Shown here one piece after another: positions 1 to 9,129 of a stretch of DNA of 64,000 bases. The first letter of the stretch is position 1, and the number at the start of each line of letters is the position of its first letter. A model generated the notes under the pieces. It was not told the origin of the DNA and searched no databases. It worked only from the letters and a program-made list of their open reading frames with translations. The translations under genes and the position numbers were made by a program. Origin of the DNA: DATAES01 sp963721305 (GTDB lineage: Bacteria; Actinomycetota; Acidimicrobiia; Acidimicrobiales; JACDCH01); NCBI GenBank assembly GCA_963721305.1, contig CAVRIR010000005.1, forward strand, positions 186,001 to 250,000. Direction: 5' to 3'.

Positions 1-1016
1 GGGGTCGCGGTGCAGTCGACATGCTGAACCTCACCGCGTCGATGGCCGTGGCGACGAAGCACCTCGCACAGTCGGGCTTCCGACCTCGCGGCACGCTCGT
101 GTATCTCGCGGTCGCCGACGAGGAGGCGCTCGGCACGCACGGCGCCGACCACCTCGTCAGCCACGAACGCGACGCGGTCGCGGCCGACTACGTCATCACC
201 GAATCGGGCGGGATCCCGATTCCGAGCCCGTCCGGCTTGAAGCTGCCCGTCATCGTCGGCGAGAAGGGCTCGGCCTGGTGCCGCTTGCGGGTCAAGGGCA
301 CCGCCGGCCACGCTTCACAGCCGTTCCGCACGGACAACGCGTTGGTCACCGCGGCCGAGGTCGTGCGCCGTCTTGCCACGTTCCGGACCCCGACCATCCT
401 CCACGACGTGTGGCGGCAGTTCATCGAGTCGATGGGCTATCCCGATGAGCTCACCGCACCGCTCCTACGCGAGGAGGGATTCGTGGAGGTGTGCGAATCA
501 CTTCCGCTCGGCATGGGCCGCCAGTTCCACGCATGTACCCACACGACGCTGGCACCGACCATCGTGCACGGCGGTTCCAAGATCAACGTCATTCCCGACG
601 AGGTCGACCTCGAGCTCGACGTGCGGACGTTGCCAGGCCAGTCGATCGACGAGGTGTACCGGTTGCTGGACGAAGCACTCGGCGATCTACGAGACAGTGT
701 CGACATCCTCCACGCGCACGACGATCCGTCGACCGCGTCGCCCGTCGAGACGCCGCTGTGGGACGCATTGAGCCGGGTGACGCAGACCTTCTACGAAGGA
801 TCCGCGACTGTCCCGTTCCTCACGGTCGGCGCGACGGACGCGCGTTTCTTCCGCCGCGCCGGCTCGACCGCGTACGGGTTCGGCCTCTTCAGCACCAAGC
901 TCAGCCTCGAGGACTACGGCGTCATGTTCCACGGAGACGACGAGCGCGTCGACGTTGAGTCGCTACGCCTGTCGACTGAGCTGTGGGACGCGCTTGCTCG
1001 AGACTTCCTCGGTTGA
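1..1016 (+). CDS. M20-family metallopeptidase, 5' end cut by the window edge
   Basis: Zinc-dependent amidohydrolase of the ArgE/DapE/ACY1/CPG2 group, which hydrolyses peptide or N-acyl bonds in the cytoplasm. The frame is already open at base 3 and reads GRGAVDML, the M20 motif containing the metal-bridging Asp, so the ATG at 21 is internal and roughly the first 80-110 residues lie outside the window. The catalytic/metal acidic pair follows in ADEEALG, another ligand region in ITESGG, and the last metal His is probably in MFHGDDERV near the C terminus. The middle third is the expected dimerisation (lid) domain, introduced by GTAGHASQPF. The substrate cannot be told from this part. It ends 3 bp before the convergent neighbour. 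Confidence 0.85.
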   Translation, partial: GRGAVDMLNLTASMAVATKHLAQSGFRPRGTLVYLAVADEEALGTHGADHLVSHERDAVAADYVITESGGIPIPSPSGLKLPVIVGEKGSAWCRLRVKGTAGHASQPFRTDNALVTAAEVVRRLATFRTPTILHDVWRQFIESMGYPDELTAPLLREEGFVEVCESLPLGMGRQFHACTHTTLAPTIVHGGSKINVIPDEVDLELDVRTLPGQSIDEVYRLLDEALGDLRDSVDILHAHDDPSTASPVETPLWDALSRVTQTFYEGSATVPFLTVGATDARFFRRAGSTAYGFGLFSTKLSLEDYGVMFHGDDERVDVESLRLSTELWDALARDFLG

Positions 1017-1019
1017 CCG

Positions 1020-2015
1020 CTACGAGGCGATCGCGAGCGTCTTCGCCACCTGATCGAGCAATCCGCCCGCGTCGGAACCCACCGAGGCACCCACCATCAC
1101 CCAGGTCGTGTGGCCGACGTTCACGAAGTAGAGGACCTCGTTCACGGTGCCGGTGGTGTTCGAGCCGTTCACATCCACTGTCAATGCGACGCGCAGAGCG
1201 TCTCCGGCTGGGAGCTTCTTCTTGGCGATGGAGATGTTCGACGCACCATCGCTCTCCAGCTCACTCTTGAGCTGTCTGATGGTCGCGGCGTCGTTGGGAT
1301 CGATTTGCTCTGGGCTCTTCCCCACGACGACCACCGTCGGCTTTCCGTTCGTCGTGCCGGCCGCGGCGACCACGCTGCCTTGCAGGAACGAGTTGCCTGA
1401 CGACAGGAACGGCGCCAGATCGGGATTCTGGCCGCTGAAGGTGCTCTCGTCCGAGCTGTTGAGGAACGTGGAGGAGTCGATCTGCTTGAAGTCGTTCGGA
1501 ACCGCGATCGATACCCCTTCGGACTCATTGGTGAGGTTCTTGAAACCGGACGGGATCGTGACGCTCGAGCTCGCGATTGAGCTCGACTGATTCGAGCCGG
1601 AGTGGCTGGACGACGAGCTCGTGCTGTGGCTCGACGAGCTCGCGGTCGATCCATCGCCGGAACCCGATTGCTCGGTCTGGTTCGCGGACACGTTCTGGCT
1701 CGTGCCGTTGTCGCGCGTCGCGAAGAATGCGATGGCAACGACGATCACCAACACCGCAGCCGCGATGCCGATGATCGGCCCGCGTCCGATGCCGGACTTC
1801 TCGGGTGGTGACGTCGGCTCGCCTATCGGCGCGCCCGGCGGCGGTCCGTACTGCGTCGCGCCGGGTGGCGGCCCGGATGGGGACGTGAACGGTTGTGTCA
1901 CCGGCTCGGTCGGTGGTTCGTTCGGGGTCGTTGCAGAAGCATCCGGGCGCGGCGGCGGATACCACTTGTCGTCCGACGCCTGCCACCATCCCTCGCCTTG
2001 CGACTGGTCGCTCAT
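1020..2015 (-). CDS. DUF2510-type single-pass membrane protein with Ser-rich stalk
   Basis: 331 residues. The N terminus carries the short DUF2510 motif (GEGWWQASDDKWYPP, residues 8-22), common on actinobacterial membrane proteins of unknown role. A Pro/Gly-rich cytoplasmic stretch follows to about residue 75, then one membrane helix at about 79-100 (IIGIAAAVLVIVVAIAFF). After it comes a Ser/Thr/His-rich extracytoplasmic linker (101-150) and a globular C-terminal domain (151-331). No catalytic motif is visible. The C-terminal domain reads like a substrate- or ligand-binding module, but that is a guess. It is divergent from the HAD gene with a 72-bp gap that probably holds both promoters. Confidence 0.8.
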   Translation of the reverse strand: MSDQSQGEGWWQASDDKWYPPPRPDASATTPNEPPTEPVTQPFTSPSGPPPGATQYGPPPGAPIGEPTSPPEKSGIGRGPIIGIAAAVLVIVVAIAFFATRDNGTSQNVSANQTEQSGSGDGSTASSSSHSTSSSSSHSGSNQSSSIASSSVTIPSGFKNLTNESEGVSIAVPNDFKQIDSSTFLNSSDESTFSGQNPDLAPFLSSGNSFLQGSVVAAAGTTNGKPTVVVVGKSPEQIDPNDAATIRQLKSELESDGASNISIAKKKLPAGDALRVALTVDVNGSNTTGTVNEVLYFVNVGHTTWVMVGASVGSDAGGLLDQVAKTLAIAS

Positions 2016-2087
2016 GGCGACTCAAGGTACGGGAAGGCAGGTATGGGTCCGTCATCGCCCGTCCGGAGTGCGCCTTACGATGCTCGA

Positions 2088-2714
2088 ATGTCTCCGATCC
2101 GCGCCGCACTGTTCGATTTCGGCGGCGTCATCTCTTCGAGTCCATTCGACGGGTTCGCGCGGTACGAGCGCGGCCTCGGGCTGCCCGAAGGCTTCCTTCG
2201 CGGCCTCAATGCGACCGATCACGACACGAACGCGTGGGCGCGCCACGAGCGCAACGAGATCAATTTCGACGAGTTCTGCGACGCCTACGAAGCCGAGGCG
2301 CACGCCGCGGGGTGGACCATCGACGCTCGGCAGGTGATGGCGTGCCTCGCCGGCGAGATCCGCCCCGAGATGCTCGAGGCCATCAAGCGCTGCCACGAAC
2401 GATTGAAGACGGCACTCATCACCAACAACGTGGCATCGATGAGCGATGGCGAACCGACGATGCTCTCGGTCGTCGACGGCCTGTTCGACGTGATCGTCGA
2501 GTCGAGCAAGACAGGGCTGCGCAAGCCGGATCCGCGCATCTACGAGCTGACCTGCGAGCTGTTGGATGTCGCGCCGGACGAGATCGTGTTCCTCGACGAC
2601 CTCGGCATCAACCTCAAGCCCGCCGCGCAGATGGGCATGAAGACGATCAAGGTGATCGATCCCGATGCCGCGCTGTCCGAGCTCGAAGAAGCGGTCGGCT
2701 TTCCGGTGCGATGA
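2088..2714 (+). CDS. HAD-superfamily hydrolase, ACAD10/soluble-epoxide-hydrolase N-domain type
   Basis: 208 residues from the ATG at 2088, chosen because it puts the first HAD motif at residues 6-14; upstream in-frame codons have no homologous content. Motif I is ALFDFGGVI, so the nucleophile Asp10 is present, but the second Asp, the usual phosphatase general acid, is Gly. Motif II (ALITNN), the motif III Lys (SSKTGLRKPDP) and motif IV (VFLDDLGIN) are all present. In the family this D-x-G variant is found in the ACAD10/11 and YihX-like groups, often with altered or weak phosphatase activity. The substrate is unknown. Confidence 0.85.
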   Translation: MSPIRAALFDFGGVISSSPFDGFARYERGLGLPEGFLRGLNATDHDTNAWARHERNEINFDEFCDAYEAEAHAAGWTIDARQVMACLAGEIRPEMLEAIKRCHERLKTALITNNVASMSDGEPTMLSVVDGLFDVIVESSKTGLRKPDPRIYELTCELLDVAPDEIVFLDDLGINLKPAAQMGMKTIKVIDPDAALSELEEAVGFPVR

Positions 2715-2749
2715 CCTCTTCGACGGTCGCGGTTCGCTCGGATCGGCGA

Positions 2750-2799
2750 CGTTCTGGCGTCAGATGCGGCGATATACCGCCGGATCTGACGCCAGAACG
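2750..2799. repeat. 50-bp palindromic repeat, type C copy 1
   Basis: Near-perfect inverted repeat. The outer arms are CGTTCTGGCGTCAGAT and its complement at the right end, and the short centre is AT-rich (GATATAC). A second copy with almost the same sequence lies at 27811-27860. This copy sits between the HAD gene and the CMD-family gene. It could fold into a strong hairpin in RNA and may act as a terminator or processing site; there is no T tract after it. Confidence 0.85.
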
Positions 2800-2841
2800 G
2801 GAGTGAGGGCGGGTTCCGACGCATCGAAGTACGTTCGCGGG

Positions 2842-3405
2842 ATGGCGAGTGCAGCTGGCGAACCGCGGTTGGCGCCACTGAGCGCCGACGAGCAGAGCGA
2901 CGATCAACGAGCGTTGCTGAGCTCGGTCCGCATGGCGGACGGCGAGACGATGAACATCTTCACGACGCTCGTTCGTCATCCCGGACTGTTTCGGCACTGG
3001 CTGCCGTTCGGCGGCAAGCTCCTCGCCGGCAAGCTGCCCGCTCGTGACCGCGAGTTGCTGATCCTGCGCACGGGATGGCTGTGTCGATCCGAGTACGAGT
3101 GGGGGCAGCACGTCGTGATCGCGCGAGGTGCCGGTGTCACCGACGACGAGATCGAACGAGTGAAGCAAGGCGCCGACGCGGCGGGCTGGACCGACCCGTT
3201 CGACGTGACGCTGGTGCGTGCCGCCGAAGAGCTGCACGCCGACAACCGGTTGAGCGACGAGACGTGGAGCGCCCTTTCGGCACGCTACGACGAACGGCAG
3301 CTCGTCGAAGTGCCGATGCTCGTCGGCCATTACCACATGGTCGCGTACACGCTGAACACGCTCGGCGTGCAGCGCGAGCCCGGCGTGCCCGGCTTCGACG
3401 GATGA
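2842..3405 (+). CDS. Carboxymuconolactone decarboxylase (CMD/AhpD-like) family protein
   Basis: 187 residues from the ATG at 2842. The family signature is in the middle: ARDRELLILRTGWLCR followed by SEYEWGQHV, the helix pair that in AhpD carries a CxxC. Here only one Cys (WLCRSEYEW) remains, so a peroxidase role is unlikely, and the protein fits the YEW-H subgroup found beside aromatic or sterol degradation genes. The next gene starts inside its stop codon (ATGA at 3402), and the P450 follows, so a three-gene oxidative operon is likely. The actual reaction is unknown. Confidence 0.8.
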   Translation: MASAAGEPRLAPLSADEQSDDQRALLSSVRMADGETMNIFTTLVRHPGLFRHWLPFGGKLLAGKLPARDRELLILRTGWLCRSEYEWGQHVVIARGAGVTDDEIERVKQGADAAGWTDPFDVTLVRAAEELHADNRLSDETWSALSARYDERQLVEVPMLVGHYHMVAYTLNTLGVQREPGVPGFDG

Positions 3406-4184
3406 CGGCCGCCAACTCGGACGCGCGCCTCGAAGGGCGACGGATCCTCGTGGTCGGCGCCGGAACGCAGCCGTCCGATGACGACGACGCGCCCGTCGGG
3501 AACGGCCGCGCCATCTCGGTCCTCGCGGCACGTGAGGGCGCAATCGTTGCCTGCGCAGATCGCGATCGCGCCGCGGCCGAGGACACGACCGCGTGGATCG
3601 AACGTGACGGCGGCCGTGGCTCCGTCGTCGTCGCGGACATCACGTCGGAGGAAGCGTGCACGTCGATGGTCGAGGCCGTCGCCGACGAAGGGCTCGACGG
3701 CATCGTCCTCAACGCCGGCATCGGCATGGGTGCCGGCCTGAAAGGCACGAGCGCGAGCGACTGGGACACGACCTTCGCGGTGAACCTCCGCGGCCACTTC
3801 CTCGTGGCCCGGGCCGCGTTGCCGGTGCTCAGCGAGGGCAGCAGCATCGTGTTCATCAGCTCGGTCGCCGGACTCATGCCGGGAAGTCGCCTGCCCGCGT
3901 ACGACGCTTCGAAGGCGGGGCTCATCGGGCTGTGCCGGCACGTGGCTCTCGAAGGCGCGCGGCGAGGCATCCGCGCCAACGTCGTCGCGCCCGGACTGAT
4001 CGACACGCCGCTCGGGCGGTTCGCCTCGGCCGGGCGTCCGTCGCGTGACCGCACTCCTGTGCCGCTCGGCCGTCAGGGCACAGCCTGGGAGGTCGCGGCG
4101 GCGACCGTGTTCCTCTTGTCCGACGACGCGAGCTACATCACGGGCCAGACGCTCGCGGTCGACGGCGGACTCACACTCATCTGA
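3402..4184 (+). CDS. Short-chain dehydrogenase/reductase with Asp-rich insert in the dinucleotide loop
   Basis: 260 residues, overlapping the CMD gene by 4 bp (ATGA). Classical SDR features are present: the Asn of VLNAGIGMGAG, the Ser of FISSVAG and YDASK with the catalytic Tyr and Lys, and a C terminus ending in ITGQTLAVDGG. The glycine-rich nucleotide loop is unusual: GAGTQPSDDDDAPVGNGRA, with about eight extra residues between the first and last glycines of the normal TGxxxGxG. It probably oxidises or reduces a hydroxyl/keto group in the same pathway as the neighbouring CMD protein and P450. Confidence 0.88.
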   Translation: MTAANSDARLEGRRILVVGAGTQPSDDDDAPVGNGRAISVLAAREGAIVACADRDRAAAEDTTAWIERDGGRGSVVVADITSEEACTSMVEAVADEGLDGIVLNAGIGMGAGLKGTSASDWDTTFAVNLRGHFLVARAALPVLSEGSSIVFISSVAGLMPGSRLPAYDASKAGLIGLCRHVALEGARRGIRANVVAPGLIDTPLGRFASAGRPSRDRTPVPLGRQGTAWEVAAATVFLLSDDASYITGQTLAVDGGLTLI

Positions 4185-4201
4185 GACCCTCATCCGAAAG
4201 C

Positions 4202-5393
4202 GTGGCGATGATCGACCTGAGCGAGATGATCGGCGACGATCTCCACGACACGCTGCGAGAGGCCGCAGCCGAAGGTCCCACCGCGGTCGACCCGGTCACC
4301 GGCGCGACGCTCGTCTTCCGCTACGACGACATCGACCGGCTCACCAGAGACCGCCGACTCGCGGGCGTCGGTCTGTCGTTCTTCGACTTCATGGGCATCA
4401 CGGACGGCCCGTTGCGCGACTGGTACGGCGGCCTCATGTTCACCAACGAAGGAGACGTGCACAATCGCCTGCGGATGCTGGTGTCGCGCGCCTTCACGCC
4501 CCGGTCGGTCGAAGGTCTGCGTCTCCACACGGGGACGCTCGTCGCGGACGCCATGGCCACGATCGAAGCAGCCGGGGGCGGCGATCTCGTCGACGCGTTC
4601 GGCCGCATTCCCATCCGTGTCATGTGCCGCCTGCTAGGCGTGCCCGAAGGCGACATCGCCGTCTTCGCGGACTGGGCCGACGCGCTGAGCCCGACGTTCG
4701 TTCTCATGGACGAGACCCAGATCGCCGCTGCGACCGACGCCATCGTCTCCATGTTGGACTACGTGCGCAGGCTCGCGGACAAGCGGCGAAACGATCCGGG
4801 CGACGATCTCATCACCGCGCTGGTGGCCGCCGAGGAGAACGGCGAGCGCCTGACGCACGACGAGCTCGTGGCCATGGTCGCGAACCTGATCGTCGGCGGA
4901 CACGACACGACCGCGAGCCAACTCGGCTGCACCGTGCTGACGCTGCTGCGATATCCCGACGAGACCAACAAGGTCCGCGCCGCGCCCGACCTGTGCGCCG
5001 AGCGCGACGGCGGAGTCCATCCGCTTCGAGCCGAGCGTCGCCGGCATCCCTCGCACCGCGATCGAACCGGTCTCGGTCGCCGATGTCGAGGTTGCCGCGG
5101 GCGGAATGGTGGTCTTGTCGACCGCAGCGGCGAACCGTGAGGCGGCCGTCTGGCACGACCCCGACTCGTTCGACGTGAGCCGGTTCACCGAGCCCGAGGT
5201 CCCGAAGCTGTTGAGCTTCGGCGCCGGACCGCACTACTGCCTCGGCGCCGCACTCGCGCGCATGACCGTGGAAGAAACGGTCCGGGGCTTCGTGTGCGGT
5301 CCGGAGCTCGAGCCCGCCGACGACGCGTGGCACATCGAGTGGCGCAGCGTGCTCGGCCGCTCCCCCGCCTCGATACCAGTCGAAGTCGCGTAA
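4202..5393 (+). CDS. Cytochrome P450, one frameshift near 4998
   Basis: Haem monooxygenase, about 396 residues if one base is removed, a normal bacterial CYP length. The first frame gives the I-helix oxygen-binding motif LIVGGHDTTASQ and runs to about 4998. The second frame (+1) carries ExxR as ESIR (codon at 5013) and the haem-Cys loop FGAGPHYCLG. The junction reads gcgCCgag; deleting one C restores a continuous frame through the expected K-helix. All P450 hallmarks are therefore present, split only by the shift, which suggests a sequence error rather than decay. Starts are GTG 4202 or ATG 4208. It follows the SDR by 17 bp; no ferredoxin gene is adjacent. Confidence 0.85.
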
Positions 5394-5417
5394 ACCGACG
5401 GGCCCGGGCGTGGGAGC

Positions 5418-8400
5418 TCAAAGGCCGTTGACGACGGCGTCCTCCACGAGCTGTTGCTGCTCTTGGACGTGGACACCGTGCGAGCCCGCGGCGGGGCTTC
5501 CCGCCTCGAAGCGGCTCACCCGGCGGATGGTGTACTCGTCGCCGAGCGTTTCGTAGAGGCGGCCCTTGGCGAAGTTCCACGAGCCCATGTTCTCGGGCTC
5601 CTCTTGCAGCCACACCAGCTCGCGCGCGCCTGTGTACGGCCCCAGCGCTTCCGCGAGGTACTCGGTCGGCCAGGGGTACAGCTGCTCGACGCGCAGAACG
5701 GCCACCGGGGAACCGACCTCGTCGCGCTTCGCGATCGCGTCGAGGGCGACCTTCCCACTGGCGACCACGACCCGCTTGACGGAGGCGGCATCGGCCTCGA
5801 GCGACGGATCCGTGAGCACCTCGCGGAACGAACCCTCGGTCAAGTCTTCGACCTTCGACCGCGCCGACCTCGCCCGCAGCAACGACTTCGGCGTGAACTC
5901 GATCAGCGGCTTGCGCACGTCGCGATGCATCTGGCGCCGGAGCAGATGGAAGTACTGCGCCACGCTCGTGCAGTTCGTCACCTGGATGTTGTCTTCCGCG
6001 CTGAGCGTGAGGAACCGCTCGATCCGCGCCGAGCTGTGCTCTGGCCCCTGCCCTTCGTACCCGTGGGGCAGCAGCATGACGAGCCCCGAGGTCTGGTCCC
6101 ACTTGTCCTCTGCCGCGACGAGGTACTGGTCGATCACGATCTGCGCGCCGTTCGCGAAGTCGCCGAATTGCGCTTCCCACGCCACGAGGGCCGACTTGTT
6201 GGCCACCGAGTAGCCGTACTCGAAGCCCACCGCGGCGTACTCGGACAGCAGCGAGTCGTAGATCCAGAACTTGGCCTGGTCGGGATCGAGGTGCGCGAGC
6301 GGCGCCCATTCGGAGCCGGTCTGGTAGTCGACGAGGACGGCATGGCGCTGACTGAACGTGCCGCGCCTCGTGTCCTGTCCCGCGACGCGGATGTCGATGC
6401 CCTCCAGCACCAAGGAACCGAATGCCATCGCCTCGGCGAGGGCCCAATCGACTTCACCGTCCTCGCCGAACATCTTCGTGCGCGCGTCGAACTGACGAGC
6501 GAGCTTGGGATGCAGCTCGAAACCGTCGGGCGGAGTCGAGAGCACGTCGTAGATGCGGTCGATCGTTTCGCGGGCGACGCCGGTCTCGACCCGAGGAAGG
6601 CAACCGGTGGGAGCGGGAGGCGGTTTCGCCTTCCCACCAGGCGCAGGCGCGTGCGAGCGGGTGGAATCGAGCGCCTGTTGCAGCTTCGACTGGAAATCGT
6701 CGAGTGCCTGCTCGGCCTCGTCCAACGTGATGTCACCACGCTTGACCAACGACTCCGTGTAGAGCTTGCGCACCGAACGCTTGTTATCGATGCGCTTGTA
6801 CATGATCGGTTGCGTGTAGCTCGGATCGTCACCCTCGTTGTGGCCGAGCCGGCGGTAACAGATCATGTCGACGACGACGTCCTTGCCGAACCGCTGGCGG
6901 TACACGAACGCGAGACGGGCGACGCGCACACAAGCCTCGGGGTCGTCGCCGTTCACGTGGAAGATCGGCGCCTGCACCATCTTGGCGATGTCGGTCGGGT
7001 ATTCGGACGAGCGTGCGGACTCGGGGGGGGTGGTGAACCCGAGTTGGTTGTTGATGACGAGATGGATGGTGCCGCCGACGCGGTAGCCCTTGATCATCCC
7101 GAGCTGCAGCGTCTCGGCCACGACGCCCTGCCCGGCGAACGCGGCGTCACCGTGCACGAGGATCGGCAACACCGAGTACGACCCCGGATCGTTGATGAGG
7201 TCCTGCTTCGCACGCGCCATGCCGACGACGACCGGATCGACGGCTTCGAGATGGCTCGGGTTGGCAGAGAGCTCGACCTCGATCTCCTTGCCGCTCCGCG
7301 ACACGAACTTGCCCGACTGGCCGAGGTGGTACTTCACGTCACCTGAGCCCTGCGTCGACTCAGGATCGACCGCGCCTTCGAACTCCTTGAAGATCTGGTC
7401 GTAGCTCTTGCCCACGATGTTGGCGAGAACGTTGAGCCGACCGCGATGCGACATCCCCATGACCACACCGTCGAGGTCGCTCTCGGCGGCTTCTTCGATC
7501 ACTGCGTCGAGGATCGGGATGGCGGACTCCGCGCCCTGCATCCCGAAGCGCTTCTGGCCGATGTACTTCGTGCCGAGGAACATCTCGAACGCTTCGGCCG
7601 CGTTGAGCCGGTCGAGCAGATGGCGCTGGTCGTCCGCCGAGAGCTCGGCGCGCGTGCCTTCGACCTGCTCCTGGATCCAGTGGTGCTCGGACAGCTCCTG
7701 GATGTGCATGTACTCGATGCCGACGGTGCGGCAGTACGCGTTGCGCAGTACGTGGAGGATGTCGCCGAGCTTCATCCGCTCGGTGCCCGCGAGCCCGTTG
7801 GTGAGGAACTCACGCTCGAGGTCCCAGATGGTCAGCCCGTACGTCGCTGGATCGAGCTCGTTCTCCATGTGCGGCTCGGACGCGGCGAGCGGGTCGAGGT
7901 CGGCGATGAGGTGGCCGCGCACGCGGTACACGCGGATGAGCGTGTCCACCGCCATCTGCTTCTCGAGCATGGCGAGGTCGCGATCGACCGGATTGACGTC
8001 GCGGCGCCACTGCACCGCTTCGTACGGCACCCCGAGCGAGCGGAACACCTGGTCGTAGAAGCCGTCGGCACCGAGCAGCAGCTCGTGCACTCGCTTGAGG
8101 AAGAGCCCGGACTCCGCGCCCTGGATGATGCGGTGGTCGTACGTCGACGTGAGCACGAGCACCTTGGACACGCCGAGCTCGGCCAGCGCACGCGGATCGG
8201 CACCTTGATACGCCGCCGGATAGTCGAGCGCGCCGACGCCGACGATCACACCTTGGCCCGGCATGAGCCGCGGCACCGACTGCACGGTGCCGATCGTGCC
8301 GGGGTTGGTGAGGCTCACCGTCGCGCCGGCGAAGTCGTCAGGCGTCAACTTGTTCGAGCGGACCTTGCGGATCAGGTCTTCGTACGCGCTCCAGAAGCCA

Positions 8401-9062
8401 CGGAAGTCGAGCGTGTCCGCGTTCTTGATGACCGGCACGAAGAGCGTGTGTGAACCGTCGCTCTTCTCGACGTCGACGGCGAGGCCGAGCCCGAGATGGG
8501 AGTGGCGTACGACCTCGGGCTTGCCGTCGTCGGCCTCGTTGAAGCTCGCGTTCATCGCCGGCACGGTCTCGGTGATGGCACGCACGACGGCGAAGCCGAT
8601 GAGGTGAGTGAAGCTGACCTTGCCGCCGCGCGTGCGGCTCAGATAGCCGTTGATGACCGAGCGGTTGACCTCGAGCAGGCGCGCCGGCACTTCGCGAAAG
8701 CTCGTCGCCGTCGGGACGGACAGGCTCGCCTCCATGTTGGCGACGATGCGCGCCGCAGCGCCCCGCAACGGCTGCACCTCGGCGGTCGCCTCGGGTGCAA
8801 CGGCGGCCGGCTGCGCGGGCGTCGCCGGCGCGTGCGCAGGAGCCGGCGTCGTCGAGGCAGTCGCAGTCGTCGCAGTCGCGGCCGACGCAGGCGTCGGCGC
8901 GGGCGCGGGCGCGACGGCGGGCTGGCCGTCGGGGCGGTAGTCGGCGAAGAAGTCCTGCCAGCTCTGGCTGACCGAGGAGGGATTCGCGCGGTATTGCTCG
9001 TACATCTCGTCGACGAGCCACTCGTTCGGACCGAGCGCCTGCGCGGAGCGTTCTTCAGCCAT
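5418..9062 (-). CDS. kgd: Multifunctional 2-oxoglutarate decarboxylase/dehydrogenase E1-E2
   Basis: 1214 residues, close to mycobacterial Kgd (1231). The start MAEERSAQALGPNEWLVDEMY is the typical N-terminal segment. An Ala/Pro-rich linker (about 50-95) follows, then the acyltransferase E2 core (about 100-335) with its active-site DHRIIQG at 309-315, and the thiamine-diphosphate E1 region (350-1214) with GDAAFAGQG and INNQLGF for cofactor and Mg binding. There is no lipoyl domain, as in the family. It catalyses the 2-oxoglutarate step of the TCA cycle (decarboxylation, carboligation and succinyl transfer) in the cytoplasm. Monocistronic by spacing; it runs divergently from the GH3 gene. Confidence 0.97.
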   Translation of the reverse strand: MAEERSAQALGPNEWLVDEMYEQYRANPSSVSQSWQDFFADYRPDGQPAVAPAPAPTPASAATATTATASTTPAPAHAPATPAQPAAVAPEATAEVQPLRGAAARIVANMEASLSVPTATSFREVPARLLEVNRSVINGYLSRTRGGKVSFTHLIGFAVVRAITETVPAMNASFNEADDGKPEVVRHSHLGLGLAVDVEKSDGSHTLFVPVIKNADTLDFRGFWSAYEDLIRKVRSNKLTPDDFAGATVSLTNPGTIGTVQSVPRLMPGQGVIVGVGALDYPAAYQGADPRALAELGVSKVLVLTSTYDHRIIQGAESGLFLKRVHELLLGADGFYDQVFRSLGVPYEAVQWRRDVNPVDRDLAMLEKQMAVDTLIRVYRVRGHLIADLDPLAASEPHMENELDPATYGLTIWDLEREFLTNGLAGTERMKLGDILHVLRNAYCRTVGIEYMHIQELSEHHWIQEQVEGTRAELSADDQRHLLDRLNAAEAFEMFLGTKYIGQKRFGMQGAESAIPILDAVIEEAAESDLDGVVMGMSHRGRLNVLANIVGKSYDQIFKEFEGAVDPESTQGSGDVKYHLGQSGKFVSRSGKEIEVELSANPSHLEAVDPVVVGMARAKQDLINDPGSYSVLPILVHGDAAFAGQGVVAETLQLGMIKGYRVGGTIHLVINNQLGFTTPPESARSSEYPTDIAKMVQAPIFHVNGDDPEACVRVARLAFVYRQRFGKDVVVDMICYRRLGHNEGDDPSYTQPIMYKRIDNKRSVRKLYTESLVKRGDITLDEAEQALDDFQSKLQQALDSTRSHAPAPGGKAKPPPAPTGCLPRVETGVARETIDRIYDVLSTPPDGFELHPKLARQFDARTKMFGEDGEVDWALAEAMAFGSLVLEGIDIRVAGQDTRRGTFSQRHAVLVDYQTGSEWAPLAHLDPDQAKFWIYDSLLSEYAAVGFEYGYSVANKSALVAWEAQFGDFANGAQIVIDQYLVAAEDKWDQTSGLVMLLPHGYEGQGPEHSSARIERFLTLSAEDNIQVTNCTSVAQYFHLLRRQMHRDVRKPLIEFTPKSLLRARSARSKVEDLTEGSFREVLTDPSLEADAASVKRVVVASGKVALDAIAKRDEVGSPVAVLRVEQLYPWPTEYLAEALGPYTGARELVWLQEEPENMGSWNFAKGRLYETLGDEYTIRRVSRFEAGSPAAGSHGVHVQEQQQLVEDAVVNGL

Positions 9063-9129
9063 TGTGCTCCGATTCTACCGGTGGGTCCCTCGTGGTCTCC
9101 GGTGGCCGATTGGTGGATGCTGTCACACG

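Noticed and set aside
4990..5015. Programmed +1 frameshifting as an explanation for the P450 and the other breaks
   Set aside because: No slippery or stop-codon context shared by the sites, and unrelated genes are hit; an extra base is the simpler reading.
5454..7346. 630-codon open frame on the plus strand inside kgd
   Set aside because: Antisense to a fully supported kgd gene; composition typical of a reverse-complement shadow.
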